This document shows positions 7,057-16,679 of a stretch of DNA of 64,000 nucleotides, piece after piece. The notes beneath the pieces are model-generated. The model made no database searches and was not told the DNA's origin. It saw only the letters and a list, made by a program, of their open reading frames with translations. The stretch spans positions 1,488,001 to 1,552,000 of the forward strand of contig CAWDHQ010000001.1 of the NCBI GenBank assembly GCA_963802215.1. Reading direction: 5' to 3'. Made by a program: the position numbers and the translations under genes. This DNA is from SHZI01 sp963802215. Its GTDB lineage: Bacteria > Pseudomonadota > Gammaproteobacteria > Steroidobacterales > GCA-2729495. Numbering within the stretch: the first letter of the stretch is position 1; every line of letters begins with the position of its first letter.

Positions 7057-8085
7057 ATGCGCATCCACTTCATGTTCGAGCCCGACTCGCCGGGACGCCT
7101 CCGGGACCTCGGCCTGCTGGCCGAGCAGCTCGGCTTCGATGCGGTGTGGGTCCCCAACATCCTCTCGGCCCGGGACCCCTTCCTCGCGTTCTCGCTCCTG
7201 GCGCGGGACTCCCGCAGGATCCGCATGGGGCCCGTCGCCATCAGCCCGTTCGAGCTGCACCCGGTGAAGATTGCCAATGCGTTGCTGACGCTCCACGAGC
7301 TGTCGGACGGGCGGGCCAACCTCGTGATCGGCGGCGGCGGCGGCGCCATGATCGGCATGGGCCTCAAGCCCGACCGCCGCGCGACCCATCCCCGGATGGT
7401 GCAGGGCGTGAGGGAATGCGTGGAGTTCCTGCGCGGGCTCTCGCCCGGGACGCCACTCAACTTCAGGGGCGAGCTGTTCCAGGTGCAGGACTACCTGCCG
7501 GACTGGGCTACCGCCCCGGCGCCCCGCCTGTACGTGGCCGCCAATCGCCCCCGGATGCTGCAACTCGCTTCGGAGCTGGCCGACGGCGTGATGCTGAGCG
7601 ACATCTCGCTCCACTACATCGCGCAGACAGTGGCGACCCTGCGAGAAGCGCTTCCAACCCGTAGGAGCGGCTTCAGCCGCGACCTGCACGTCAACAACCT
7701 CCTCGCCTGGCACGTGAAGCCGGACCGCGCCGCCGCCTACGCCGAAGCCCGTCGCAAGCTGTGGGTGCGCGGCCTCTGGGAACGTGCGCGCAATGCGCCC
7801 TTCGTCGACAGCAGCGCTTGCGACCTGATCGAGAAGAACCTGCCCGGGCTCGCCGTAGCCTACCAGCGCGGCGAGGACCCCGCGGGGGTCGTGCCGCAGC
7901 GGATACTCGACGCGCTCGTGGACGGCCTGACACTGACAGGCACGGGGGACGACCTCACGCGGATCACCGATGAACTTCTGGCGTTCCGCCGCGCCGGCGT
8001 AACGGAGGTCAGCCTCAGGCTCTACGGCGAGCCCGACGAGGCGATCCGGCTCGTCGCCACCCGGGTCGTTCCCGCACTCGGCTAG
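7057..8085 (+). CDS. LLM-class flavin/F420-dependent oxidoreductase 3, with an in-frame REP insertion
   Basis: This 342-residue paralogue starts MRIHFMFEPDSPGRLRDLG, with RRIRMGPVAISPFELHPVKIA (about residues 48-68) and LVIGGGGGAMIGMGLK (about 89-104). Residues about 202-209 (RRSGFSRD) are encoded by a complete REP unit. At this place the three paralogues carry ordinary loop sequence before a conserved N-F/L-x-A-F/W-H motif. The frame stays open, so the REP has been exapted as a loop. The stop codon overlaps that of the convergent LLM 4 (CTAG). Confidence 0.85.
   Translation: MRIHFMFEPDSPGRLRDLGLLAEQLGFDAVWVPNILSARDPFLAFSLLARDSRRIRMGPVAISPFELHPVKIANALLTLHELSDGRANLVIGGGGGAMIGMGLKPDRRATHPRMVQGVRECVEFLRGLSPGTPLNFRGELFQVQDYLPDWATAPAPRLYVAANRPRMLQLASELADGVMLSDISLHYIAQTVATLREALPTRRSGFSRDLHVNNLLAWHVKPDRAAAYAEARRKLWVRGLWERARNAPFVDSSACDLIEKNLPGLAVAYQRGEDPAGVVPQRILDALVDGLTLTGTGDDLTRITDELLAFRRAGVTEVSLRLYGEPDEAIRLVATRVVPALG
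7661..7683 (+). repeat. REP unit within a coding sequence
   Basis: A full GTAGGAGCGGCTTCAGCCGCGAC unit (7661-7683) lies inside the third LLM gene. It is read in a frame that avoids its TAG. Confidence 0.9.
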
Positions 8086-9098
8086 CTGCGCAGGCGCGGG
8101 AGGAGTTCCTTGCCGATGATGTGAATCGCCCGGACCGGGTCGTCGTGCAGCCGGAGCGCGTTCTCGGTCATGCCGGCGGCCGCGAACTTCCGCAGCCGTT
8201 CCGCGTGCCGGTCCAGGTCACTCAGGTCTCCGGCGAGGCTGAGACCCTCGACGAGTTTGGCACAGATCTCCGGCGGCACGCCCTTGATGTCGCCGCTCTT
8301 GGTGCGGAACGCCGTGAGGAAGGCGTTCTTGTTCGCGCCGACCAGCGCGGCCTCGTCCTTTGTCAGGAAGGGCTCATACCAGGCCTCGTCCAGCCAGCCC
8401 CGCAGCATCAGCTCCCGGCGCGCCTCGGCAAAGGACACCTCCCGGTCGTCCTTGATGTGGAAGGCGCAGAAGTTGTTCACGCGGAAACCGGCGGGATCCC
8501 GGCGGTGCCTCGCAAGGCCCTCACGGACGTAGCCCATGGTCCGCGGCAGCATCGGCAGGATCATGTCGCTCAGCATCGTGCCGTCCGCGAAACGCGTCGC
8601 CATGTCCATCATCTTCGGGCCGGTGGCGCCGGCGTAGATGATGGGCGGACGCGCCTTGTCCACCCACTTGGAGCGGAAGTAGCGGGCGCTGTACACCTGG
8701 CCCTTCCAGCTCGTGATCTCGCCGGTCACCGCGCGCTTGACCAGCGCCACGGCCTCGCCGCACCCGGTGACGCGCTTGCCGTACTTCACGCCGAGGACTC
8801 CGGGCCACTCGCCCCCGCCGCCGATCACCACCATGCCACGGCCGTTGGCGTATTCGTTCAGTGTCGAGACTGCGTTGGCGATCTTGAGGGGGTGCGTCTC
8901 ATAGGGACTGATGACGACCGCGCCGAGCAGGATCCTCTTCGTGGCGGTGGCCGCGGGCATCAGGCACAGGAAGGGATCGCGGCCGCTGGCGTAGTTCTGG
9001 GTCCAGATACCCCGGATGCCGTAACCCTCGGCAAGCCGGGCCAGCTCGGCAACCTGGGACGGGGTGAGGTCGGCTTCGAGGATGATGTCGGTTTGCAT
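8082..9098 (-). CDS. LLM-class flavin/F420-dependent oxidoreductase 4
   Basis: This 338-residue paralogue starts MQTDIILEADLTPSQVAELA and is closest in look to LLM 2. It has the conserved KRILLGAVVISPYETHPLKIA (about residues 50-70), the glycine cluster MVVIGGGGEWPGVLGVK (about 84-100), and PKMMDMATRFADGTMLSD (about 158-175). ATG 9098 is chosen because the protein then aligns with its paralogues. An upstream in-frame ATG at 9173 would translate an octamer repeat. Arrangement with the other three: minus, plus, plus, minus. Confidence 0.85.
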   Translation of the reverse strand: MQTDIILEADLTPSQVAELARLAEGYGIRGIWTQNYASGRDPFLCLMPAATATKRILLGAVVISPYETHPLKIANAVSTLNEYANGRGMVVIGGGGEWPGVLGVKYGKRVTGCGEAVALVKRAVTGEITSWKGQVYSARYFRSKWVDKARPPIIYAGATGPKMMDMATRFADGTMLSDMILPMLPRTMGYVREGLARHRRDPAGFRVNNFCAFHIKDDREVSFAEARRELMLRGWLDEAWYEPFLTKDEAALVGANKNAFLTAFRTKSGDIKGVPPEICAKLVEGLSLAGDLSDLDRHAERLRKFAAAGMTENALRLHDDPVRAIHIIGKELLPRLRS

Positions 9099-9107
9099 GA
9101 CCTGGCC

Positions 9108-9155
9108 GGACTGGTGGACTGGTGGACTGGTGGACTGGTGGACTGGTGGACTGGC
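9108..9155. repeat. Octamer tandem repeat, six copies
   Basis: Six head-to-tail copies of GGACTGGT (the last ends in C) begin 10 bases upstream of the LLM 4 start codon. The unit is not a multiple of three, so copy-number change would shift any frame read through it and alter leader spacing. It is a candidate phase-variable tract. Confidence 0.9.
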
Positions 9156-9331
9156 CAGATTCTGGCACGCCAATTGCCGATGGGCGCCGGTGCAGCATCG
9201 TGGAATGTACCTACGGCTCCCCCCGGGGCGCGGACCCCGGAGCCCCGGGGGCTGTTACCCCGGCAATGCCTGTGCGGCAGATCGGGATCCGTCTAAAGTG
9301 GGGCCGTGCAGGACCTGGCTGGAGAGCTACC

Positions 9332-10825
<1,494 letters not shown>

Positions 10826-10827
10826 CC

Positions 10828-12003
10828 GTGGACTTCTCGCTCAGCGAGGAGCAGAACGCCTATCGTGAGGCGGCGAGGACGTTCGCGGCCGGCGAGTTTG
10901 CCCCTCACGCAGCCCGCTGGGACGAGGAGGCGCACTTTCCGCGCGACGTGATCCGCAGGGCGGGCGAGCAGGGCTTCTGCGCGCTGTACACGCCGGCCAG
11001 CGTGGGCGGCCTCGGGCTGTCGCGGCTGGAATCGAGCCTGATCATCGAGGAACTCGCGCGGGGCTGCACGTCCACGACGGCCTACATCAGCATCCACAAC
11101 ATGGCCCTCTGGATGATCGCCACGTTCGGGTCCGACGCGCTCCGGGCCGAGTGGTGCGCGAGGCTGGCTGCCGGTGAACAGCTGGCTTCCTACTGTCTCA
11201 CCGAGCCGGGCGCCGGGTCCGATGCCGGCGCCCTGAAGACCATCGCCCGGCGCGACGGGCGGAGCTACCGCATCACGGGCAGCAAGGCCTTCATCTCGGG
11301 TGCCGGCTTCACCGACGTGCTGGTCGTGATGGCGCGCCTTCAGGATGCCGGGGGCGTGCGCCCGGGACCCGCCGGCGTGTGCACCTTCCTCGTCCCCGCG
11401 CACTCGAAGGGCATCAGCTACGGCCGCAACGAAGCCAAGCTGGGCTGGAAGAGCCAGCCGACCGCCCAGATCGACTTCGACGACGTGGCAGTGCCGGCGG
11501 GCAACCTGCTCGGCACCGAGGGCGGGGGATTCCGGATCGCCATGCAGGGACTCGACGGCGGCCGCATCAACATCGCGGCCTGCTCCATCGGCACCGCCCA
11601 GTCGGCCCTGGAGCGCGCCGGCGCCTACCTCAACGAGCGGCAGCAGTTTGGCCGGACCATCGGCTCGTTCCAGGCACTCCAGTTCCGGCTGGCCGACATG
11701 GCGACCGAACTCGTGGCCGCCAGGCAGCTCCTGCGCCTGGCGGCCTGGAAGCTCGACCGGAATGATCCGGAGGCAACCACCTACTGCGCCATGGCCAAAC
11801 GCTTCGCCACAGACGTCGGGTTCGAGGTGTGCAACCAGGCGCTGCAGCTCCATGGCGGCTATGGCTACATGAAGGAGCTCCCCCTGGAGAGGCACCTGCG
11901 CGACACCCGGGTGCACCAGATCCTCGAGGGAACCAACGAGATCATGCGGGTCATCATTGGCCGCAGGCTGCTGATGGAAGGCGTCCTGGAGGCGATCCAG
12001 TGA
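10828..12003 (+). CDS. Acyl-CoA dehydrogenase, probably isobutyryl-CoA dehydrogenase
   Basis: This 391-residue FAD enzyme has the acyl-CoA dehydrogenase signatures CLTEPGAGSDA (about residues 125-135) and QLHGGYGYMKELPLERHLRD (about 340-359). The C-terminal catalytic Glu is in ILEGTNEIMR. The operon (mmsA before it; hydratase, HIBYL-CoA hydrolase and mmsB after it) makes isobutyryl-CoA to methacrylyl-CoA the likely reaction, though substrate specificity is inferred from context. The start is GTG 10828, two bases after mmsA, and its stop overlaps the next GTG (GTGA). Electrons would go to ETF, which is not encoded in this window. Confidence 0.9.
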   Translation: MDFSLSEEQNAYREAARTFAAGEFAPHAARWDEEAHFPRDVIRRAGEQGFCALYTPASVGGLGLSRLESSLIIEELARGCTSTTAYISIHNMALWMIATFGSDALRAEWCARLAAGEQLASYCLTEPGAGSDAGALKTIARRDGRSYRITGSKAFISGAGFTDVLVVMARLQDAGGVRPGPAGVCTFLVPAHSKGISYGRNEAKLGWKSQPTAQIDFDDVAVPAGNLLGTEGGGFRIAMQGLDGGRINIAACSIGTAQSALERAGAYLNERQQFGRTIGSFQALQFRLADMATELVAARQLLRLAAWKLDRNDPEATTYCAMAKRFATDVGFEVCNQALQLHGGYGYMKELPLERHLRDTRVHQILEGTNEIMRVIIGRRLLMEGVLEAIQ

Positions 12004-12785
12004 GAAGCCCGACTGCGAAGCTCTTCGTCGAGAAGCGCGGGCACGCGCTGCTCGTCACGATCAGCACGCCGCCGGCGAACACCTGGGACGAGGAGAGCCT
12101 GGCGGGACTCCAGGCCCTGGTGGCCGACGCGGAAGCTGACCGGGACATCCGGGCGCTCGTCATCACGGGCAGCGGCGAGAAGTTCTTCTCGGCGGGCGCC
12201 GACCTGAAGCTGTTCGCCTCGGGCAAAAAGGACGTGGCCCGCACGATGGCCGCGGCCTTTGGCGCGGCCTTCGAGGCCCTGGCGAACTTTCGCGGCGTGA
12301 GCATTGCGGCGCTGAACGGCTATGCCATGGGCGGCGGCCTCGAATGCGCCCTGGCCTGCGACCTCCGCATCGCCGAGCCCCAGGTCCAGATGGCCCTCCC
12401 CGAAGCCACCGTCGGCCTCCTGCCGTGCGGGGGCGGGACACAGAACCTGGCCTGGCTGGTCGGCGAGGGCTGGGCCAAGCGCATGATCCTGTGTGGCGAA
12501 CGCGTGAACGCGGAAACCGCCCTGCGCATCGGCCTCGTCGAGGAGATCGCCGGCAAGGGCGCCGCGCTGACGCGCGCACTGGCCCTGGCCGAACAGGTGT
12601 GCAACCAGAGTCCCGGGGCGGTCGCCGCCTGCAAGCGGCTCATCCAGCGGGCCCGGGAAGGCCGTATCTCCACTGCCTATGCCAGCGAGCGCGAGGCCTT
12701 CGTCCAGCTCTTCGATTCCCCCGACCAGGCGGAAGGCGTCCAGGCATTCCTCGAAAAGCGCAAGCCGGTGTGGAAGGACGCATGA
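12000..12785 (+). CDS. Enoyl-CoA hydratase
   Basis: The 261-residue crotonase-fold enzyme probably hydrates methacrylyl-CoA to 3-hydroxyisobutyryl-CoA in the valine pathway. Visible features are the oxyanion-hole strand FFSAGADLKLFASG (about residues 62-75) and ALNGYAMGGGLECALACDLRIA (about 102-123). The first catalytic Glu is in GGGLE and the second in LPEATVGLLPCGGGTQNL (about 131-148). The start is GTG 12000, overlapping the dehydrogenase stop by four bases. The stop overlaps the following ATG by four bases, so translation across the operon is coupled. Confidence 0.9.
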   Translation: MRSPTAKLFVEKRGHALLVTISTPPANTWDEESLAGLQALVADAEADRDIRALVITGSGEKFFSAGADLKLFASGKKDVARTMAAAFGAAFEALANFRGVSIAALNGYAMGGGLECALACDLRIAEPQVQMALPEATVGLLPCGGGTQNLAWLVGEGWAKRMILCGERVNAETALRIGLVEEIAGKGAALTRALALAEQVCNQSPGAVAACKRLIQRAREGRISTAYASEREAFVQLFDSPDQAEGVQAFLEKRKPVWKDA

Positions 12786-13927
12786 TCGAGCCCGGGCGGC
12801 AGGCTGCCGCCGATGCCCCGGTTCTGCTGGCCGAACATGCCACGACGTCCGGGCACGTCCTCGCGGTTGCCGTGCTGAACTCGGAGAGGACCCTCAATTC
12901 GCTGTCCCTGCCGATGATCCAGATCCTGGCGCCGGCTCTAGACGGGTGGGCACGGCGGCCCGAGGTGACCTGCGTCCTGCTCCGGGGAAGCGGGGACCGC
13001 GCCTTCTGTGCCGGCGGCGACCTGCAGGCCCTCTACGCCAGCATGAGCCGCAACCACGCGGCGGGAACCGAAGTGGACGGATACGCGGCGGAGTTCTTCG
13101 CCGCCGAGTACCGGCTCGATTACCAGCTGCACACCTTTCCCAGGCCCGTAATCGCACTGGGTCACGGCGCGGTGATGGGCGGCGGCCTCGGGATCTTTTC
13201 TGCGGCCCGCTTCCGGCTCGTCAACGGCACATCCCGGATCGCGATGCCCGAGGTGGCGATCGGCCTGTTTCCGGACGCTGGCGGCTCCCGGGTCCTGAAG
13301 GACCTGCCGACTCCCTGTGCGCTGTTCCTCGGCGCCACCGGCAGCCCGGTCAGCGGATCAGACGCACTGCACTGTGGCCTGGCCACCCACGCGCTGGCGG
13401 AAGACTGGCGGGCCCTGACCGACGGGCTTCTGAAGCTGGACTGGCGGGCGGACGGGTCGGACGCCCGGCGCATCGACGCCTGGCTGCGGGAACGGCCCGC
13501 CGCGCTGCCGCCGGGCCCGCTGGAAGCCCACCGCACCCTGCTCGCCGAGCACCTGCCGGACCTGCCGCCGGATCCTCCGTCACTGGCGCGGGGCGTACGG
13601 TCGTTGCGGGGCCGGCACCCCTGGCTGGACCGGGGCATCACCGCCATGGACAAGGGCTGCCCGACCTCCGTGGGAATCCTGCTCGAACAGCTGCGCCGGG
13701 TGCCCGGACAGACGCTGGCCGACAGCTTCCGGATGGAGATCACCATCGCGACCCACTGCGCCCGGAATCCGGATTTCCGCGAAGGCATACGCGCGCTGAT
13801 CATCGACAAGGACAACTCGCCCTCGTGGAGGTACTCCGGCGTCGAGGACCTGCCACCGGGCTACGTCGAGTCACACTTCGAGGCCCCCTGGGACCGCAAC
13901 CCGCTCGCAGACCTGGAGAATTCCTGA
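12782..13927 (+). CDS. 3-hydroxyisobutyryl-CoA hydrolase (enoyl-CoA hydratase/isomerase family)
   Basis: The 381 residues match the longer HIBYL-CoA hydrolase subgroup. It has an N-terminal LNSERTLNSLSLPMIQIL, then GDRAFCAGGDLQALY (about residues 70-84) and GHGAVMGGGLGIFSAARFRL (about 123-142). The hydrolase-specific MPEVAIGLFPDAGGS (about 151-165) carries the catalytic Glu and Asp. The C-terminus includes SFRMEITIATHC and IRALIIDKDNSPSW, typical of this family. It hydrolyses 3-hydroxyisobutyryl-CoA to the free acid, which mmsB then oxidises. The start overlaps the previous stop, and the stop shares one base with the mmsB ATG. Confidence 0.9.
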   Translation: MIEPGRQAAADAPVLLAEHATTSGHVLAVAVLNSERTLNSLSLPMIQILAPALDGWARRPEVTCVLLRGSGDRAFCAGGDLQALYASMSRNHAAGTEVDGYAAEFFAAEYRLDYQLHTFPRPVIALGHGAVMGGGLGIFSAARFRLVNGTSRIAMPEVAIGLFPDAGGSRVLKDLPTPCALFLGATGSPVSGSDALHCGLATHALAEDWRALTDGLLKLDWRADGSDARRIDAWLRERPAALPPGPLEAHRTLLAEHLPDLPPDPPSLARGVRSLRGRHPWLDRGITAMDKGCPTSVGILLEQLRRVPGQTLADSFRMEITIATHCARNPDFREGIRALIIDKDNSPSWRYSGVEDLPPGYVESHFEAPWDRNPLADLENS

Positions 13928-14838
13928 TGGCGCGCATTGGCTTCGTTGGCCTGGGCAACATGGGCGGCCCGATGGCCGTCAACCTCATCAAGGCGGGCCA
14001 CGACGTGCTGGCCTTCGACCTGGTCCCGGCGGCGCTCGACCGGATCAGGTCCGCGGGCGGCAGCGTTGCGGACTCTGCGGCCGCGGCCTGCGAACGCGTG
14101 GACTTCTTCCTCAGCATGTTGCCGGCCAGTGAACACGTGGAGTCGCTCTATCTGGCCGCGGGCCCGGACCGCCGCTGCCTGCTGGACGTGATGCCGGGAT
14201 CGGCCCTGGTCATCGACTGCAGCACGATCTCGCCCCAGTCCGCCCGGAAGGTGGCGGCGGCCGCCGGCGAACGGGGCCTGGCCATGGTGGATGCGCCGGT
14301 GTCGGGCGGCACCGCCGGCGCCGAGGCCGGCACGCTGACGTTCATCGTGGGTGGGACAGCAACCGACCTGGAGCGGGCCCGGCCGGTGCTGGAGACGATG
14401 GGCGCCAACGTCCTGCATGCCGGGGCGAGCGGTGCGGGCCAGGTGGCCAAGGTGTGCAATAACCTGCTGCTGGCGATTCACATGACCGGGACCGCGGAGG
14501 CGCTGGCGCTCGGCGTGGCGAACGGCCTGGACCCGCGGGTGTTGTCCGAGATCATGAAGCGCTCCTCGGGCGGCAACTGGTCACTCAATGCCTACAATCC
14601 CTACCCCGGAGTCATGGCGGGCGCCCCGGCATCCCGCGGGTACCGCGGCGGATTCCTGGTCGACCTCATGATCAAGGACCTCGGGCTGGCTGTGGAGGCC
14701 GCCGACGGCGTTGGCGCGCCGATACCGATGGCTTCGCTGGCGCGCAATCTCTACCAGGTGCTGCGGACCCGGTACGACGCGGGGCGACTCGACTTCTCCG
14801 CGATCCAGAAGCTCTACGGTCCGGGACCTTCCGACTGA
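13927..14838 (+). CDS. mmsB: 3-hydroxyisobutyrate dehydrogenase
   Basis: The 303-residue NAD(P)-dependent beta-hydroxyacid dehydrogenase starts with the Rossmann motif FVGLGNMGGPMAVNLIKAGH. It has the substrate-binding loop DAPVSGGTAGAEAGTL (about residues 122-137) and the catalytic Lys helix GQVAKVCNNLLLAIHM (about 171-186). It oxidises 3-hydroxyisobutyrate to methylmalonate semialdehyde, the mmsA substrate, closing the pathway encoded in the operon. It is the last gene of the unit; a REP copy follows after 18 bases. No dedicated regulator (mmsR-type) is adjacent. Confidence 0.93.
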   Translation: MARIGFVGLGNMGGPMAVNLIKAGHDVLAFDLVPAALDRIRSAGGSVADSAAAACERVDFFLSMLPASEHVESLYLAAGPDRRCLLDVMPGSALVIDCSTISPQSARKVAAAAGERGLAMVDAPVSGGTAGAEAGTLTFIVGGTATDLERARPVLETMGANVLHAGASGAGQVAKVCNNLLLAIHMTGTAEALALGVANGLDPRVLSEIMKRSSGGNWSLNAYNPYPGVMAGAPASRGYRGGFLVDLMIKDLGLAVEAADGVGAPIPMASLARNLYQVLRTRYDAGRLDFSAIQKLYGPGPSD

Positions 14839-14856
14839 TGTTGCGCGGGTGCGGCG

Positions 14857-14879
14857 GTCGCGCCTGAAGGCACTCCTAC
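14857..14879 (-). repeat. REP unit
   Basis: On minus this is GTAGGAGTGCCTTCAGGCGCGAC, one base from consensus. Its TAG (14876-14878) is the stop codon of the tannase-like gene. Confidence 0.85.
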
Positions 14880-16363
14880 CGGGGCCTCAGGACCTTGACG
14901 CGGTCGTAGTCTGCTGGCGGGAGCGGGAAGCGCGGCCGTGGCAGGCCCAGGTAGTTCTGCTCCTTCGTCAGGTGAAAGGTGTCCACGGCATCCGGCGGTG
15001 TGCCCTGCTCCACCCAGCGCTCCAGGTGGGTGAGCCAGTCCGCCGTGTCGGCGCCCGGGCCGCGGCGGCAATGCGCCACGCCGGGCAGCATGAACAGGCG
15101 CGCGAATTCCCGCGTGGGCTTCTCGCCGCCCATCGTCGCCTGCAACCGTTCGAAGTAACGGAGCATCAGCGCCGGCGGGATCTCCGCGTCGTCCCAGCCA
15201 TGGTAGAGGATCAGCTTGCCGCCCCGGGCGCGGAACGCCGACAGGTCCGGGTTCTGCGCGGTGTACAGCGATTCCATCAGCGCCAGCCGCGGCGGGTCCC
15301 GGTCAAAATCGAAGGTGGTGACCGGCGCGTTGGGGCCGGGATCCGGCATGAACAGGAGGTACTGGTACAGCTCCCTGATGGGCCCACCCGGGGCGAATAC
15401 CGCCGGGCCGTTGCGGCCGACGAAGTTCGGCACCCACTCGTACTCGGAGCCGCGGGACATGCCGCCAGCGAAGAGTTCCTCGCCGCGGGAGTTGCGGGCA
15501 CCGTCGTAGATCCGGCGCACCGCAGCCTGCTGCCCGCGGGTCAGGCACGTGGCTGCCGCCGCATCTCCGGGGCAGGCCAGCGCCGCGGGATCGAACGTGC
15601 AGAGGCGCGGGTCGTCAAGGATTCCGTCACGGGTGCCATCGAGGCCATCGCAGGCCTTCAGCACCGCGGCGTGCAGCAACTCCACGTGGGCGGACTCGAG
15701 CAGCGGCCTTCCCCCGGCATCCAGGTTTGCCTGGCCGCTCCACATGAGGTGCAGCCCGGCCACGCCGGTTTCGTCCAGCACCGGTGCACCGGCGATGATG
15801 CCATCGAAGTCGCCGGGGAAGCGCTGCGCCTCCACGAGGCCCTGCCGGCCACCGGTCGAGCAGCCGCGAAAGTACGAGCGCCTGGCGGGACTGCCATAGT
15901 GCCGCGTGATGATCGCCTTGGCGGCGACGGTGACGACGTGGGTGGCCCGGTAGGCGAAGTCGATCTCCGCCGGCAGGTTGTTGAACGCCCAGGCAGACTG
16001 CCAGGGCTGGCCCTGGTGCCCCATATCGGTGACCGCGATGGCGTAGTTGCGGGCAAGCGCGTCGTCGCAGGTGGCTGGCTGCACGTCGCCGCAGAGGCCG
16101 CCACAGCCCTGGTGCAGGAACTTGCCGTTCCAGTCCGCGGGCAGGCGGACCTCGAAGCGTACCTGGGGCGCAATGAATCCCCGCACCTGGCAGTGGGCCG
16201 GGAGGTCGGCCGATGCGGGCACGTCCACCGCGCTGGCGATGGTCGTGGGCGCGTCGGGGAGCGTGGCGAAGGAGTGCTTCAGCAGTGCGGCGCAGTCCGC
16301 GCCCTGGCCCGGAGGCGCTGCAAGCAACAGGACCGCGAGGATGCTAGGTTTTGCCGGATTCAC
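14876..16363 (-). CDS. Secreted tannase/feruloyl esterase family hydrolase
   Basis: The 495-residue protein has a signal peptide (MNPAKPSILAVLLLAAPPGQGA, mature from DCAALL). The nucleophile motif FRGCSTGGRQGLVEAQRFP (about residues 144-162) has the Cys next to the catalytic Ser that is typical of the tannase family. The Asp (YHGWDDAEIPP, about 390-400) and the His (LPGVAHCRRGPG, about 425-436) have an adjacent Cys that would form the family's disulfide. It probably cleaves aromatic esters such as gallate or ferulate esters in the periplasm or outside the cell. The start overlaps the end of the upstream small gene by 20 bases, and the stop codon lies in a REP unit. Confidence 0.88.
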   Translation of the reverse strand: MNPAKPSILAVLLLAAPPGQGADCAALLKHSFATLPDAPTTIASAVDVPASADLPAHCQVRGFIAPQVRFEVRLPADWNGKFLHQGCGGLCGDVQPATCDDALARNYAIAVTDMGHQGQPWQSAWAFNNLPAEIDFAYRATHVVTVAAKAIITRHYGSPARRSYFRGCSTGGRQGLVEAQRFPGDFDGIIAGAPVLDETGVAGLHLMWSGQANLDAGGRPLLESAHVELLHAAVLKACDGLDGTRDGILDDPRLCTFDPAALACPGDAAAATCLTRGQQAAVRRIYDGARNSRGEELFAGGMSRGSEYEWVPNFVGRNGPAVFAPGGPIRELYQYLLFMPDPGPNAPVTTFDFDRDPPRLALMESLYTAQNPDLSAFRARGGKLILYHGWDDAEIPPALMLRYFERLQATMGGEKPTREFARLFMLPGVAHCRRGPGADTADWLTHLERWVEQGTPPDAVDTFHLTKEQNYLGLPRPRFPLPPADYDRVKVLRPR

Positions 16364-16679
16364 GAACTGAAGAATGCCTGAGACGTGCGATCTCTTCGTT
16401 CAGCACGGAGAACACGCGCGCCAGGGCGCCCTTGCGCAGCTCATCCCGCGCCTGGCCGGCGGCCGGGTCCGGCTCGTACCGGTCCACGTCGTCCCGCTGC
16501 CACAGGCCGCGCTGCTCGGCCAGCCGCTCCACCGTGTCGAGCCGCTCGCGAAGCACGCAGACCTCGCCCAGCAATGCCGTGATCATGGCGAGCAGCTGGT
16601 CGTTGACGGGATCCTCGAAGAACTTGGGCCGCCCGGACTGGACGTACTCGATGCGGTCGCGGGAGCGTTCATCCGTCAT
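16344..16679 (-). CDS. Small coiled-coil protein, unknown
   Basis: This 111-residue charged protein has no signal peptide. A helical, heptad-like stretch covers about residues 28-60 (LLAMITALLGEVCVLRERLDTVERLAEQRGL) and a second helix lies near 85-104. No family was recognised. ATG 16679 overlaps the methyltransferase stop by four bases (ATGA), and its 3' end overlaps the start of the tannase-like gene. The three genes therefore form one minus-strand unit. It may be a partner of the methyltransferase, which is inference from coupling only. Confidence 0.7.
   Translation of the reverse strand: MTDERSRDRIEYVQSGRPKFFEDPVNDQLLAMITALLGEVCVLRERLDTVERLAEQRGLWQRDDVDRYEPDPAAGQARDELRKGALARVFSVLNEEIARLRHSSVRESGKT

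Noticed and set aside
9108..9155. Octamer array as a CRISPR
   Set aside because: The units are contiguous with no spacers; it is a simple tandem repeat.
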